From Rhizobium sp. Q54 (lineage in GTDB: Bacteria; Pseudomonadota; Alphaproteobacteria; UBA828): a DNA stretch of 60,936 bases. A program made the position numbers and the translations under genes. Location of the stretch: assembly GCA_945892755.1 (NCBI GenBank), contig CAMDDO010000008.1, positions 1 to 60,936 on the forward strand, given 5' to 3'. Under the pieces are notes generated by a model, which saw nothing but the letters and a program-made list of their open reading frames with translations, searched no databases and was not told where the DNA came from. Shown here one piece after another: positions 18,200 through 27,343 of this stretch. Each line of letters starts with the position of its first letter. Within the stretch, counting starts at the first letter, position 1.

Positions 18200-18982
18200 T
18201 CAGGCCGCGGCAGAGCCGTGGGCCCGAGCGGTGCGTGCGTGCAGTGCGCGTAAGGTTTCAAGCTCGATCTTCGTTGGTGGCGGCGTGGCTTCGAGCCGTG
18301 CCGCAACATTGAGCTTCCAGCCCGTCGCGCCGATGGCCTGCTCCTTGGTGACGCCCGGGTGCAGCGAAACCAGCTCAAGCTCGCGGGTCGTCGAATGCGG
18401 CTTCAAAATGCCGAGATCGGTAATGACCGCACTCGGTCCCTTGCCCGGAAGGCCCGCCCGCTTGCGCGCGTCGCCGCCGTCGAGATGACCCACGGAGGTG
18501 ATGAAATCCAGTTTCTCGACAAAGGCCCGCGCAGTCTGGCGCAGCACGATGAAGACTTCGCCGGCGGACCCCGCGATCTCCGGCGCGCCGCCGGCGCCGG
18601 GCAACCTGACCTTCGGCTTGTCATAGGGGCCGATCACCGTCGTGTTGATATTGGCGAAGCGATCGATCTGCGCGGCACCAAGGAAACCGATATCGATGCG
18701 CCCGCCCTGCAGCCAATAGCGGAACATCTCAGGCACCGACACCACGGTGTCGGCGGTCGCTGAGAGTTCGCCATCGCCGATCGAGAGCGGCAGCACGTCG
18801 GGCTTGGTGCCGATCGTGCCCGATTCATAGATCAGCACAATCTCGGGCGCATGGGTCAACCGCGCCAGGTTCGACGCCGCGCTCGGTAGACCGATGCCGA
18901 CGAAACAGACCATGCGGTTCTGCAGCAAACGGGACGCCGCGATCGTCATCATCTCATCGGCGGTATAGGTCGGCTCAGCCAT
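18200..18982 (-). CDS. catJ: 3-oxoadipate CoA-transferase, beta subunit (glutaconate-type)
   Basis: Subunit of 260 residues. The catalytic glutamate is E53 in YESGTIG, and [17 protein letters not shown] and [15 protein letters not shown] follow the glutaconate CoA-transferase-like (GctB/CatJ/IpdB) family rather than the shorter PcaJ type. ATG 18982 overlaps the catI stop by 8 bases; an upstream alternative start is out of line with the family. With catI and pcaF adjacent, the substrate is most likely 3-oxoadipate, with succinyl-CoA as donor. Confidence 0.82.
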   Translation of the reverse strand: MAEPTYTADEMMTIAASRLLQNRMVCFVGIGLPSAASNLARLTHAPEIVLIYESGTIGTKPDVLPLSIGDGELSATADTVVSVPEMFRYWLQGGRIDIGFLGAAQIDRFANINTTVIGPYDKPKVRLPGAGGAPEIAGSAGEVFIVLRQTARAFVEKLDFITSVGHLDGGDARKRAGLPGKGPSAVITDLGILKPHSTTRELELVSLHPGVTKEQAIGATGWKLNVAARLEATPPPTKIELETLRALHARTARAHGSAAA

Positions 18983-19844
18983 GGGACACCTGCTTCGGCT
19001 GCACGGCCGACAGACTTCGCTCATAGTCGGCGAAGTCCGTCGTCGACATGACGTGACGCGTCATCCAGGCGAGAAACGTCTCGCGCTCGCGCGCAATTTC
19101 GTCCCAATCACTGTAGAACTTGTTGTCGCGGCCATAATAGCCCTCGGCATAAGAGGGCCTCGCGCCCCGTGGCACGCAGCATACCGCGCTAACCACCCAA
19201 TTCGGCAAAATCGTGGCATTGCGCGGCGCATCAAGCGAAGCGACGATCTCCTCGACCGTCACGATCGAGCGCTTCGCCGCTAGCACCGCTTCTTTCTGAA
19301 CCCCGACGATGCCGTAGATCAGCACGTTGCCCTTGCGATCCGCCTTCTGCGCGTGGATCACCGCGACGTCGGGGCGCACCGACGGCACCGCCGCCAGCGT
19401 CTCGCCGGTGAACGGGCAGATGAGCGTCTTGATCTGCGGATTGTGCTTTGGCAGGTCGTTGCCGACATAGCCGCGCATCACCGCGAAGGGCAGGCCACTT
19501 GCGCCCGCCGCGTAGGCGTTCGCCAAATCAGCATGGCTCCGCTCGTAGAGTTTGAGCGGCGCCGGCCAACCACGCTCGACCGCGTCGCGGAAACGGTGGA
19601 GCGAACCGACGCCGGGATTGCCGCCCCACGAAAACGTCAACTCGCGCGCGCACCCCATGCCAATCATCTGGTCATGAATGATGTCAGGCGTCATGCGCAC
19701 GAGCGCGAGATTGCGTTTCTCCTGGCGGATGATCTCATGCCCAGCGGCGAATGGAATGAGATGCGTGAAGCCTTCGCAAGCAACGTAGTCACCATCGCCG
19801 ATCAGTTTGGCCACCGCTTCGCGCAAGGTCGTAATTTCGGCCAT
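18975..19844 (-). CDS. catI: 3-oxoadipate CoA-transferase, alpha subunit (glutaconate-type)
   Basis: Subunit of 289 residues: MAEITTLREAVAKLIGDGD, FTHLIPFAAGHEIIRQ, ARELTFSWGGNPGVGSLHRFRD and NPQIKTLICPFTGE match CatI/GctA-like CoA-transferase alpha subunits. It pairs with the beta subunit, which carries the nucleophilic glutamate. It is the first gene of catI-catJ-pcaF. PcaR-like operators lie about 140-170 bases upstream in the divergent region shared with a broken pcaR. The 191-base gap has a GAGGAA site before the ATG and otherwise nothing I can name. Confidence 0.83.
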   Translation of the reverse strand: MAEITTLREAVAKLIGDGDYVACEGFTHLIPFAAGHEIIRQEKRNLALVRMTPDIIHDQMIGMGCARELTFSWGGNPGVGSLHRFRDAVERGWPAPLKLYERSHADLANAYAAGASGLPFAVMRGYVGNDLPKHNPQIKTLICPFTGETLAAVPSVRPDVAVIHAQKADRKGNVLIYGIVGVQKEAVLAAKRSIVTVEEIVASLDAPRNATILPNWVVSAVCCVPRGARPSYAEGYYGRDNKFYSDWDEIARERETFLAWMTRHVMSTTDFADYERSLSAVQPKQVSHG

Positions 19845-19982
19845 TCGGGTTCCTCGAGGTCTGCGCGTCGGTCGGGCGGCCGACGGCTCAAGCCTTTCAA
19901 GCGTGCACTATAGCCAACCATGGGCGCCACGCCACGCCCCCAAACGCGTTGATTCGTCCATCGGCGCGTGCCCAATACATTT

Positions 19983-20016
19983 GTTCGGTCGTCGCACAAA
20001 CGTACATTTATCGCAC
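19983..20016. promoter_or_regulatory. Tandem PcaR-like operators
   Basis: Two 15-base elements, GTTCGGTCGTCGCAC (19983-19997) and GTACATTTATCGCAC (20002-20016), start 19 bases apart on the same face of the helix. They match the PcaR (IclR family) site I recall from Pseudomonas putida, GTTCGATAATCGCAC, at 12 of 15 and 11 of 15 positions. They lie between catI (minus) and the pcaR remnant (plus), where such a regulator would bind. Confidence 0.6.
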
Positions 20017-20035
20017 AAAGTCGAGGGCACGGATC

Positions 20036-20251
20036 GTGGTGGCGACGGCATTGGGGCGCGATTACGTGCTGTCGCCTGAGCATGGCCTCGGCGCCATCCA
20101 GGCGTTCGGTCACGAGCCCAAGCGTATGACGCTCCCGCAGGTCGCGCGGCGCGCTGGACTGCGGCGCGTCACGCAGACAGAGATGGTAAGGACGCTGCTG
20201 CCTGAATTGCGTCGCGGCGCCGCCGATTTGACCGCCGTACTGGTCAATTAA
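20036..20251 (+). pseudogene. pcaR: pcaR (IclR-family regulator) with internal deletion
   Basis: The 71-codon reading frame joins the two ends of an IclR-type activator. Residues 9-44 (RDYVLSPEHGLGAIQAFG..., MTLPQVARRAGLRR) match the start of PcaR, whose D-F-x-x-S-L-x-x-G-L-x-V-I-Q-A-F leads into the helix-turn-helix. Residues 46-71 (VTQTEMVRTLLPELRRGAADL) match the extreme C-terminal helix. The intervening effector domain, normally about 170 residues, is gone and the frame is kept. No ATG is present; GTG 20036 or 20039 could start it. It is divergent from catI beside PcaR-type operators, as an intact pcaR would be. The product would be half a helix-turn-helix with no ligand domain, so almost certainly inactive. 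Its TAA overlaps the TAA of convergent dusA. Confidence 0.72.
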
Positions 20252-21252
20252 CCGGCTTCGACCGCGGCGCCCTGCTCCGGCACGAGCGCAATCGCTTGGG
20301 TCAAAATGTCCGACCCAGCGCCGGGCCGAGGGCCATTTTCCGAAATGAAACGGCGAAAGGCGCGGGCGCCCGGCTGACCGCTGAACAGGCCCAGCATGTG
20401 TCGCACCACGGCATAGAAGGGCGTGCCGCGCCCGCGCGCCGCATCGATGTAGGGCAGCATGGCGCGGGCGACCTCGTGTCGGCTTGGCGGCGACCAGGAC
20501 TCGCCGAAAAGCAAGCGATCCGCATCGGCCAGCAGAAAGGGATCTTGGTACGCGCTGCGGCCGATCATGGCGCCGTCGAGGCGCTCCAGCGCGCCACGCG
20601 CCATTTCAAGGTTCGTGATTCCGCCATTGAGGATTATGGTCAGGTCAGGCCGCTCGGCCTTGAGGCGGTGCACGATCTCATAGCGTAGCGGCGGAACCTC
20701 GCGATTTGCCTTGGGCGAAAGGCCGCTCAGCACCGCGATGCGCGCGTGCACGATAAAAACTCGGCAACCGGCCGCCGCGACTGTATCGACGAAATGTCGC
20801 AGGTCTTCATAGGAATCCCGCCCATCTATGCCGATGCGGCACTTTACCGTGACGGGAATATTCACGGCCTGGCGCATGGCCGCAACGCCCCGCGCGACGG
20901 TCTCCGGCTCGGCCATCAGGCAAGCGCCGAAACGCGCGTTTTGCACACGCTCGCTCGGGCAACCAACGTTCAAATTGATCTCGTCATAGCCCATGGCCGC
21001 GCCGATCGCCGCTGCTTCCGCAAGCTGGCTCGGGTCGGCGCCGCCAAGTTGGAGCGCGAGCGGCCACTCGTTCGGGTCGAATCCGAGCAGCCGCTCCCGA
21101 TCGCCGCGCAGGATCGCCGCCGCCGCCACCATTTCGGTATAAAGCAACGTGCGGCGCGTAATCCGGCGCAGGAAGTAGCGGGCGTGGCGGTCGGTCCATT
21201 CCATCATGGGCGCGACCGCGAGCCGCCGGTCGATGGGCAGCCGCTCGGTCAT
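20248..21252 (-). CDS. dusA: tRNA-dihydrouridine(20/20a) synthase
   Basis: FMN enzyme of 334 residues reducing U20/U20a in the tRNA D-loop. Start ATG 21252 gives MTERLPIDRRLAVAPMMEW, the DusA N-terminus. C98 in NVGCPSERVQNARFGACLM is the catalytic cysteine motif. VKCRIGIDG, FIVHARIAVLSGLSPKANREVPPL, ILNGGI and DGAMIGRSAYQDPF follow DusA closely. A longer reading to 21378 is unlikely. It converges with the pcaR remnant. Confidence 0.93.
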   Translation of the reverse strand: MTERLPIDRRLAVAPMMEWTDRHARYFLRRITRRTLLYTEMVAAAAILRGDRERLLGFDPNEWPLALQLGGADPSQLAEAAAIGAAMGYDEINLNVGCPSERVQNARFGACLMAEPETVARGVAAMRQAVNIPVTVKCRIGIDGRDSYEDLRHFVDTVAAAGCRVFIVHARIAVLSGLSPKANREVPPLRYEIVHRLKAERPDLTIILNGGITNLEMARGALERLDGAMIGRSAYQDPFLLADADRLLFGESWSPPSRHEVARAMLPYIDAARGRGTPFYAVVRHMLGLFSGQPGARAFRRFISENGPRPGAGSDILTQAIALVPEQGAAVEAG

Positions 21253-21308
21253 GGCGGCGCACCTTACAAGCCGCCGGCCGCGCCTGCAATTCGAGGCAAG
21301 CCCCGGCG

Positions 21309-23441
21309 CTATCGGCCGCCGAGCGTAATGACCCCCTGCCAGGGCGTTGGCGGCGGCGCGGCAATCAAGGCACGGCATCGCACAGCCATGGCGGCGCTCG
21401 CCCGATCGGCCGGTCCGAGCGCGGCAAAGCGCTCTGCCGCTTCTGAAAATCGGCCGGCGCGATAATCGGCCAGCGCAAGGCCGTAGGCCGTAACAAAGGC
21501 GGCGTGCTCGCCGCTGAGCGTGCCTTCGCCCGCCATGGGTTCGTATAGCGACGCGGCTTGCGCCCGCCCGGCCACCATGACCCGATCGACCTCGCGAAAC
21601 GCGATCCGGTCGCCGCAGGAGGCGACCGTGTCATAGGCGACCAGGATCGCCGTGCCATAGACCTTGTTGGCGCCTTCAAGCCGGATTGCGAGGTTGAACG
21701 CGTCGCCCATCACCGTGTAGTTGAACCGGCGCGGCGAGCCGATATTTCCCACGAGCGCCGACCCGGTGTTGACGCCGATGCGCGCTTTCAGTCGTCGGTC
21801 AGCCGGTAATTCGAGTTCGGTTTCTAATGAGTCGAGGCGAGCGTCGCAGGCCAGCGCCGCGCGTACCGCGTTCAGGGCGTGGTCGTTGTCATCGAGAGGC
21901 GCGCCAAAGACCGCCACGATGGCATCGCCAATATACTTGTCGACAAAGCCGCCATGTGCCTCGATCAGTTCGGTCATGGCGCCAAGATAGAGGTTCATGG
22001 TTCTGACCTGAGCGTCCGGACGCATGCCTTCCGAAATCCGGCTAAAGCCTTCGATATCGGAGTAGAGAACGGATACCGTCCTGGTCTCGCCACTAAGCGT
22101 CGGCATCCGGTTGCCGGCAAGCAGACGCTCGATTACCGCGGGGGCGAGGTAATAAGAAAAGGCTCGACGAAGCCGATTTCGTTCGCGGTCGGTGACCGCG
22201 AGCCGAAATGCCGCCGGAACCGCGAACGCGACAAAGCCCGCGATCGGCGCGTCGATCAGCGGCAAAACCAAACCAACCCGAAAGACGCCGACACAAACCA
22301 CCAGCCAAAGCACGGCACCGACGCCGAGCCATAGTGCACTTCGGCCGATATCGCGCGACTGGCTCGCTGTCACGGCAAGCCCGCAGATGGCGAGCAAAAT
22401 GAGGCCGATCGCGGCCCGCGACGGCACGCTCAAAGAATCGCCGCGAAGCAGGTCGTTGATCGCCGTGGCCTGCACATAGACGCTCGGCAAGGTCTGACGG
22501 AGAAATGGTGAACCTTCGGATACAGCCGGCTCTTTCAATGCGCAACGAGCCGGCGCGTTCTCTCGTTCGCGGCCCGCGATAAAACGCTTCGAGGTCAACT
22601 TTCGATCCTCGACCTCGAGCGCGCCGCCGATCAACACGATCTTTCCGGCGAAGGCGCGCTTGAAATAGGTCATGTTGCCGATGGTCGCGCAGCTCGAGAG
22701 GTCGGCGAAGGAATAGGTCGGAATCGCCCCCGAACCACCATCGAAGTTCAGCAGGATCGAACCCTGAGCCGAGCCCGGCACGCGGGTCGGCCCGAAGGTC
22801 AAACCTTCAGCGTCCGAGACCGGTGTAAACTCACCGGCCCGCGCCGCGATCTCGAGTGCGAAACTGGTTTCGAACTGCTCGGCGCCACCCTCGGCGGCGA
22901 CCTCGAAAAATAACGGCACACGTCGTATCACGCCGTCGGGGTCCGCCTGGAGATTGACCGCCCTGATATTGCGTGAATGTCCGACCGCGTCGCTTTGGCC
23001 GGCGAATGGCGCGATCGGTATGCTCCCATGCTGCAACTTGGCGAGCACGATGCGGCCATCGTCAGCGGCACGTTTTAGGCTCAGCAGGAACGGCCGATCA
23101 TAGCCCGGAACATAGGGTTCGACCGAGACGGGCAATATCAGGTCTAAGCCAATCAACTTGGCGCCTGCCACCTTGACCGCATCGATGACGCGACCGAACT
23201 GCGGTGTCCACATCGCGATCGGCAGGCCTCCGAATTCCTCCCTGCTTTCACGATCCTCATCGATCGCGATGACCACAGTCGGTGACTCGGTCGGCTCATG
23301 GAGCTGACCGAACACGGCGTGCCGCAGCAGGAACAATGAATCGATCGACACGCCATCGAGTCGCTCGAGGACCGGCGAGGCGAACAAGCCAGCCAGCACG
23401 AAAGGGGTCGCGAACAAGGGAGCGAAGGGCGCGAGTTTCAT
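21309..23441 (-). CDS. CHASE2-domain class III adenylate cyclase
   Basis: Membrane signalling protein of about 710 residues making cAMP. From ATG 23441 there is an N-terminal membrane anchor (about 5-24). A large periplasmic CHASE2 sensor follows (about 30-330: VVIAIDEDRE..., LIGLDLILP, GKIVLIGG, VYVQATAINDLLRG). Three closely spaced transmembrane helices (about 345-420) lead to a cytoplasmic cyclase domain (about 450-630). Metal aspartates lie in LYSDIEGF and KYIGDAIVAVFG. The adenine-selecting K (VDKYIGD) and D (VMGDAFN), and the N-x3-R pair (NLAIRLE), are present, so ATP is the likely substrate. The ligand is unknown. The long open frame to 23498 adds an unlikely leader. Confidence 0.88.
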   Translation of the reverse strand: MKLAPFAPLFATPFVLAGLFASPVLERLDGVSIDSLFLLRHAVFGQLHEPTESPTVVIAIDEDRESREEFGGLPIAMWTPQFGRVIDAVKVAGAKLIGLDLILPVSVEPYVPGYDRPFLLSLKRAADDGRIVLAKLQHGSIPIAPFAGQSDAVGHSRNIRAVNLQADPDGVIRRVPLFFEVAAEGGAEQFETSFALEIAARAGEFTPVSDAEGLTFGPTRVPGSAQGSILLNFDGGSGAIPTYSFADLSSCATIGNMTYFKRAFAGKIVLIGGALEVEDRKLTSKRFIAGRERENAPARCALKEPAVSEGSPFLRQTLPSVYVQATAINDLLRGDSLSVPSRAAIGLILLAICGLAVTASQSRDIGRSALWLGVGAVLWLVVCVGVFRVGLVLPLIDAPIAGFVAFAVPAAFRLAVTDRERNRLRRAFSYYLAPAVIERLLAGNRMPTLSGETRTVSVLYSDIEGFSRISEGMRPDAQVRTMNLYLGAMTELIEAHGGFVDKYIGDAIVAVFGAPLDDNDHALNAVRAALACDARLDSLETELELPADRRLKARIGVNTGSALVGNIGSPRRFNYTVMGDAFNLAIRLEGANKVYGTAILVAYDTVASCGDRIAFREVDRVMVAGRAQAASLYEPMAGEGTLSGEHAAFVTAYGLALADYRAGRFSEAAERFAALGPADRASAAMAVRCRALIAAPPPTPWQGVITLGGR

Positions 23442-23568
23442 CAATTGTACCGCCCAGTCGGTCGGGCAAAAATCGGCTGGCCGTTGATCCAGTGCCACAT
23501 GGCCGAACTAATAGCGTCTTGGCAGCCTTGGCGCAAAACCCGATGCCACCGCTAGACCCCAACCATCA

Positions 23569-25305
23569 TTATCCCGTGGCGCGGCCATTTCGGCGCAGCA
23601 GTGCGCTGCCCACGACGTCGACGCGGTCTTCGGCCAGGACCACGCCAAAGCGCTCCGCCGCATCGGCCGGGGTGTAATAGCCGCGCCGGATATCCTGCTC
23701 GATCAGCGCCGGGTCGCGCGCGAACGGGTCGCCGAAGCCGCCGCCGCCCGGAGTCTCGACGGTGATCGCGTCACCCGCTTCAAGTTCGATACCCTGGTCC
23801 TTGGAAAGGTGCGCGGGCCGATAGACCTCGCCCCGCTGTTCGATCTGGATCGTGGTCACCGCGCCAGTGGCGCCGCCGGCCGCCCCATTCGGTCCGACTC
23901 GGCCATGATCCATGACCATTGAAGCCCGTGCGCTACCTTCGCGAAGCCGAAGTCTGTAACGCACGCCGAAGCCGCCGCGTTGCCGGCCGGTGCCGCACGA
24001 ACCCTCCCGCAGCGCATATTCCTCGAACAAGACCGGATAACGCTGCTCGAACACTTCGATCGGCGTCGTCTTCGAAATGCCGATGGTCGAGCAGCCATTA
24101 CTCAGCCCATCCAGCGACATCGAGCCGCCATAGCCGCCACCCGATATCACGTACATGACATAAGAGCGGTTGCGTTTCGGATCATGACCGCCGAGCGCGA
24201 GATTGCCTGACGTTCCCGCCGGCGCGGCGAACAGGCGTTCGGGAATCGCCAGCGCCAACGCATCGAACACGGCCTCGGCGATCCGCTGACTGACCTCGGC
24301 GGCACAGCCCGAGACCGGCCGAGGATACTCTGCATAGAGGAACGTGCCGACGGGGTCCTTGATGTGCAGCGGCTCGAACGTGCCGGCGTTGATCGGCACT
24401 TCAGGGAAGACATGTTTGATCGCGAGATAAATCGACGAACGGGTCGTCGCAATGACGCTATTCATCGGGCCCTGGCATGGCGGGCTGGTTCCCGCCATGT
24501 CGAAATAAAGATCGCCATCCCGCTTGGTGATAGTCATCTCGATCACCAGCGGCTCATTGACCACGCCATCGGAGTCGACAATGGCGCGGCCGCGATAAAT
24601 GCCGTCGGGAATGGTGGTGATACAGGCGCGCATCTGCCGCGCGGCGCGGCGGCGCAACTCGGCAATCGCCGCCTCGACCGTCGCTGCGCCGTAGCGGCCG
24701 ATCAACGCGCCAAGGCGTCGGGCCCCGACATGGAGCGCCGCTGCCTGGGCTTGAATGTCGCCGATGCGCTGGCCGGCGATGCGGATATTGGAGAGAATGA
24801 TCGCGAGGATCTCCTCATCGAGCACACCTGCCTTGAACAACTTGACCGGCGGCAAGCGCAGGCCCTCCTGCTCAACCTCGGTCGCGTTCGCCGAAAAGCC
24901 ACCCGGCACCATGCCGCCGATATCGGGCCAATGGCCGGTATTGGCGAGCCAGGCGAATAATTTGCCGCCGTGGAAGTAGGGCATGACAAAGCGGACGTCC
25001 ATCAGGTGCGTGCCACCCATATAGGGATCGTTCACGATGAAGATGTCGCCCTCGCGAATCTCCTTGGCGCGCGCGATTACGGCGGCGGTCGAATCCTGCA
25101 TGGTGCCGACAAAAATCGGCAGGCCGAGTTCGCCTTGTGCGATCAGCGCGCCGTCGCCCGCCGCATAGATGCCATCCGAGCGGTCGAGCGTCTCCGAGAT
25201 GACCGGGCTGAACGCCGCTCGCACGAAGGCCAGGTCCATCTCATTGCAGACTTGAATGAGCCCGCTTTCGATCACCGCGAGCGTGACCGGATCGAGTTCG
25301 CTCAT
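23569..25305 (-). CDS. hyuB: Hydantoinase/oxoprolinase-type subunit B (pair 1)
   Basis: Subunit of 578 residues of an ATP-dependent cyclic-amide hydrolase. NDPYMGGTHLMD, the HyuB signature, is at about 119-130; PDIGGMVPGGFSANATE and the C-terminal VETPGGGGFGDP are also typical. The subunit pairs with HyuA (ATMg-binding, phosphorylating) to open lactam or hydantoin rings. It overlaps hyuA (ATGA) and is the last gene of the operon beginning at 33884 or upstream. Here it may hydrolyse the ring amide of a reduced 6-oxonicotinate; this is inference from context. Confidence 0.9.
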   Translation of the reverse strand: MSELDPVTLAVIESGLIQVCNEMDLAFVRAAFSPVISETLDRSDGIYAAGDGALIAQGELGLPIFVGTMQDSTAAVIARAKEIREGDIFIVNDPYMGGTHLMDVRFVMPYFHGGKLFAWLANTGHWPDIGGMVPGGFSANATEVEQEGLRLPPVKLFKAGVLDEEILAIILSNIRIAGQRIGDIQAQAAALHVGARRLGALIGRYGAATVEAAIAELRRRAARQMRACITTIPDGIYRGRAIVDSDGVVNEPLVIEMTITKRDGDLYFDMAGTSPPCQGPMNSVIATTRSSIYLAIKHVFPEVPINAGTFEPLHIKDPVGTFLYAEYPRPVSGCAAEVSQRIAEAVFDALALAIPERLFAAPAGTSGNLALGGHDPKRNRSYVMYVISGGGYGGSMSLDGLSNGCSTIGISKTTPIEVFEQRYPVLFEEYALREGSCGTGRQRGGFGVRYRLRLREGSARASMVMDHGRVGPNGAAGGATGAVTTIQIEQRGEVYRPAHLSKDQGIELEAGDAITVETPGGGGFGDPFARDPALIEQDIRRGYYTPADAAERFGVVLAEDRVDVVGSALLRRNGRATG

Positions 25306-27341
25306 GGCGCAACCTCCACGATCAAATTGCCGAGCGTATCACGTCGCACGCGATTGCCGGGCTCGATCACACTGGTCGCGTCGAACTGAAGGACCAGCGC
25401 AGGGCCCTCGAACACGGCGTTCACCGGCAGCTTGGTGCGCTCATAGATCGGCGCCTCACGCCAACCACCGTCGAACCAGACCGGGCGCGTCGCCACCAAG
25501 GCGCCATCAAGCGTCGATGCCGAGCCATCGCCCGCCAGGGCATGAAGGGGCGGTGCGGCGCGGCGCCCGATCGCAGCGGTCTTGAGCGCCACCAGATTGA
25601 CGCCGATGCCCTGAAGTTCGACGGCGAAACGTTCGCGATAGGCGATCGCGAAGGCGGCGTGCAACGAGTCAACCCCGGCTTCGGTCGACGGCAGCGCGAC
25701 AGTTAGGATGTGGGTCTGCCCATCGAATTGCATATCGGCCGCGAACCGAAACTCGACACTCTCGACCGCGACGTTGTCGCGCGCGATTGCGGCGCGGCCT
25801 GCCGTGATTTGCTCGGTTAAGACGGCACGCAGGCGCGTATCGTCGAGCGATGCCAGCGGCGCATTCAAGGTCGTCACAAAATCATGGCGCAAATCGGCGA
25901 TCGCGCAGCCGAGCGCATTGGTGAGGCCGGGGCGCGCCGGAATCAAGACTCTGGGGATGCTCAGTTCGCGCGCCAGGGCAACGGCATGGAGCGGCCCCGC
26001 GCCGCCGAACGCCAATAGCGTGAAATCGCGCGGGTCATGGCCGCGCGCCAACGAAATCATGCGAATTGCGCCAGCCATGCGGTCATTCGCGATGCGAATG
26101 ATGGCCGACGCCGTGGCATCGCCATCGAGCCCAAGCGTTCGGCCGAGCGCCGCTTCGAGTCGCTCCGCGATCGCCTCGCGCGAGGGCGGAGCCTTGACCG
26201 CCAGAAGGCGCGCCGGATCGAGCCGGCCCAGGACGAGGTTGGCGTCCGTGATGGTTGGGCGCGTGCCGCCTTTGCCATAGGCGATCGGTCCCGGCATGGC
26301 GCCCGCGCTCTCCGGCCCGACGCGCAGCAATCCTGCGCGATCGATCCAGGCGATCGAGCCGCCACCGGCACCGATGCTATGAACGTCGACCATCGGCACA
26401 TGCACCGGCATGGCGTATTCGAGTTCGAGCTCGGTCGAGACCGCCGGCACGCCGCCTTCGACCAGGCCGACGTCGGTCGAAGTGCCGCCCATGTCATAGG
26501 TGATGATGCGCTCAAGCCCGGTCGCGCGCGCAATGGCCGCCGCGGCCATGACGCCCGAGGCGGGGCCGGACATCACGGTGTTGATCGCGTGCCGCACCAC
26601 CTGACGCGCCGCGATGCTGCCGCCATTGCCCTGCATGATCAGCAGATCGCGGGCGAAGCCACGCGCCTCGAGGCCGCTCTGCAATCGCCCGACATAGCGA
26701 TCGAGGATCGGCTGCACCGCGGCGTTTACCGATGCCGCCACGCCGCGCTCATATTCGCGGAATTCGGAGCTGATCTCATGACCGGCGGTGATATAGCCCT
26801 CGGGCCACATCGCCGCCGCGATCTCGGCGGCACGCCGCTCATGCATCGGGTTGCGGTAGCTGTGCAGGAAATGGATGACCAGTGCCTCGCAACCCAATGC
26901 CCGGAGACGATCGATCGCCGCGCGCACGGCACTCTCGTCGAGCGGCGTGATGACCGAGCCATCCGCTGCCATGCGCTCGGGCACTTCGAGCCTGAGTTCG
27001 CGCGGAATCAGCGGCTCGAAACTGCCGATCAGACCATAGGGCTTCGGCCGCGTGCGTCGACCGAGTTCGAGAACATCGCGAAAGCCCTGAGTCGTGATCA
27101 GTCCGACGCGCGCGATCTTGCGCTCGATGATCGCGTTGGTCGTCGCCGTCGTGCCATGGCTGATGCTCGCGACTTCACCGAGCGCGACGCCGCCCGCTTC
27201 AAGCGCAGACAACACCCCTTCCGCGCGGTTCTCCGGCGTCGTCGGCACTTTGGCGATGCGCAGCGCGCCTGACGCATCGAGCACGACGAGATCGGTAAAA
27301 GTGCCGCCAATATCGACACCGATGATCGAGCCTTCGGTCAT
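25302..27341 (-). CDS. hyuA: Hydantoinase/oxoprolinase-type subunit A (pair 1)
   Basis: ATP-using subunit of 679 residues with the actin/ASKHA fold. The N-terminal phosphate loop is IGVDIGGTFTDLVVLD (about 7-22), and a second set TYDMGGTSTDVGLVEGG appears mid-protein. IGAGGGSIAWID, VGPESAGAMPGP and LLAFGGAGPLHA are hallmark motifs. It probably phosphorylates the ring carbonyl oxygen so that HyuB can complete ring opening. Start ATG 27341 is 2 bases after the AA_synth gene. Confidence 0.92.
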   Translation of the reverse strand: MTEGSIIGVDIGGTFTDLVVLDASGALRIAKVPTTPENRAEGVLSALEAGGVALGEVASISHGTTATTNAIIERKIARVGLITTQGFRDVLELGRRTRPKPYGLIGSFEPLIPRELRLEVPERMAADGSVITPLDESAVRAAIDRLRALGCEALVIHFLHSYRNPMHERRAAEIAAAMWPEGYITAGHEISSEFREYERGVAASVNAAVQPILDRYVGRLQSGLEARGFARDLLIMQGNGGSIAARQVVRHAINTVMSGPASGVMAAAAIARATGLERIITYDMGGTSTDVGLVEGGVPAVSTELELEYAMPVHVPMVDVHSIGAGGGSIAWIDRAGLLRVGPESAGAMPGPIAYGKGGTRPTITDANLVLGRLDPARLLAVKAPPSREAIAERLEAALGRTLGLDGDATASAIIRIANDRMAGAIRMISLARGHDPRDFTLLAFGGAGPLHAVALARELSIPRVLIPARPGLTNALGCAIADLRHDFVTTLNAPLASLDDTRLRAVLTEQITAGRAAIARDNVAVESVEFRFAADMQFDGQTHILTVALPSTEAGVDSLHAAFAIAYRERFAVELQGIGVNLVALKTAAIGRRAAPPLHALAGDGSASTLDGALVATRPVWFDGGWREAPIYERTKLPVNAVFEGPALVLQFDATSVIEPGNRVRRDTLGNLIVEVAP

Positions 27342-27343
27342 GG

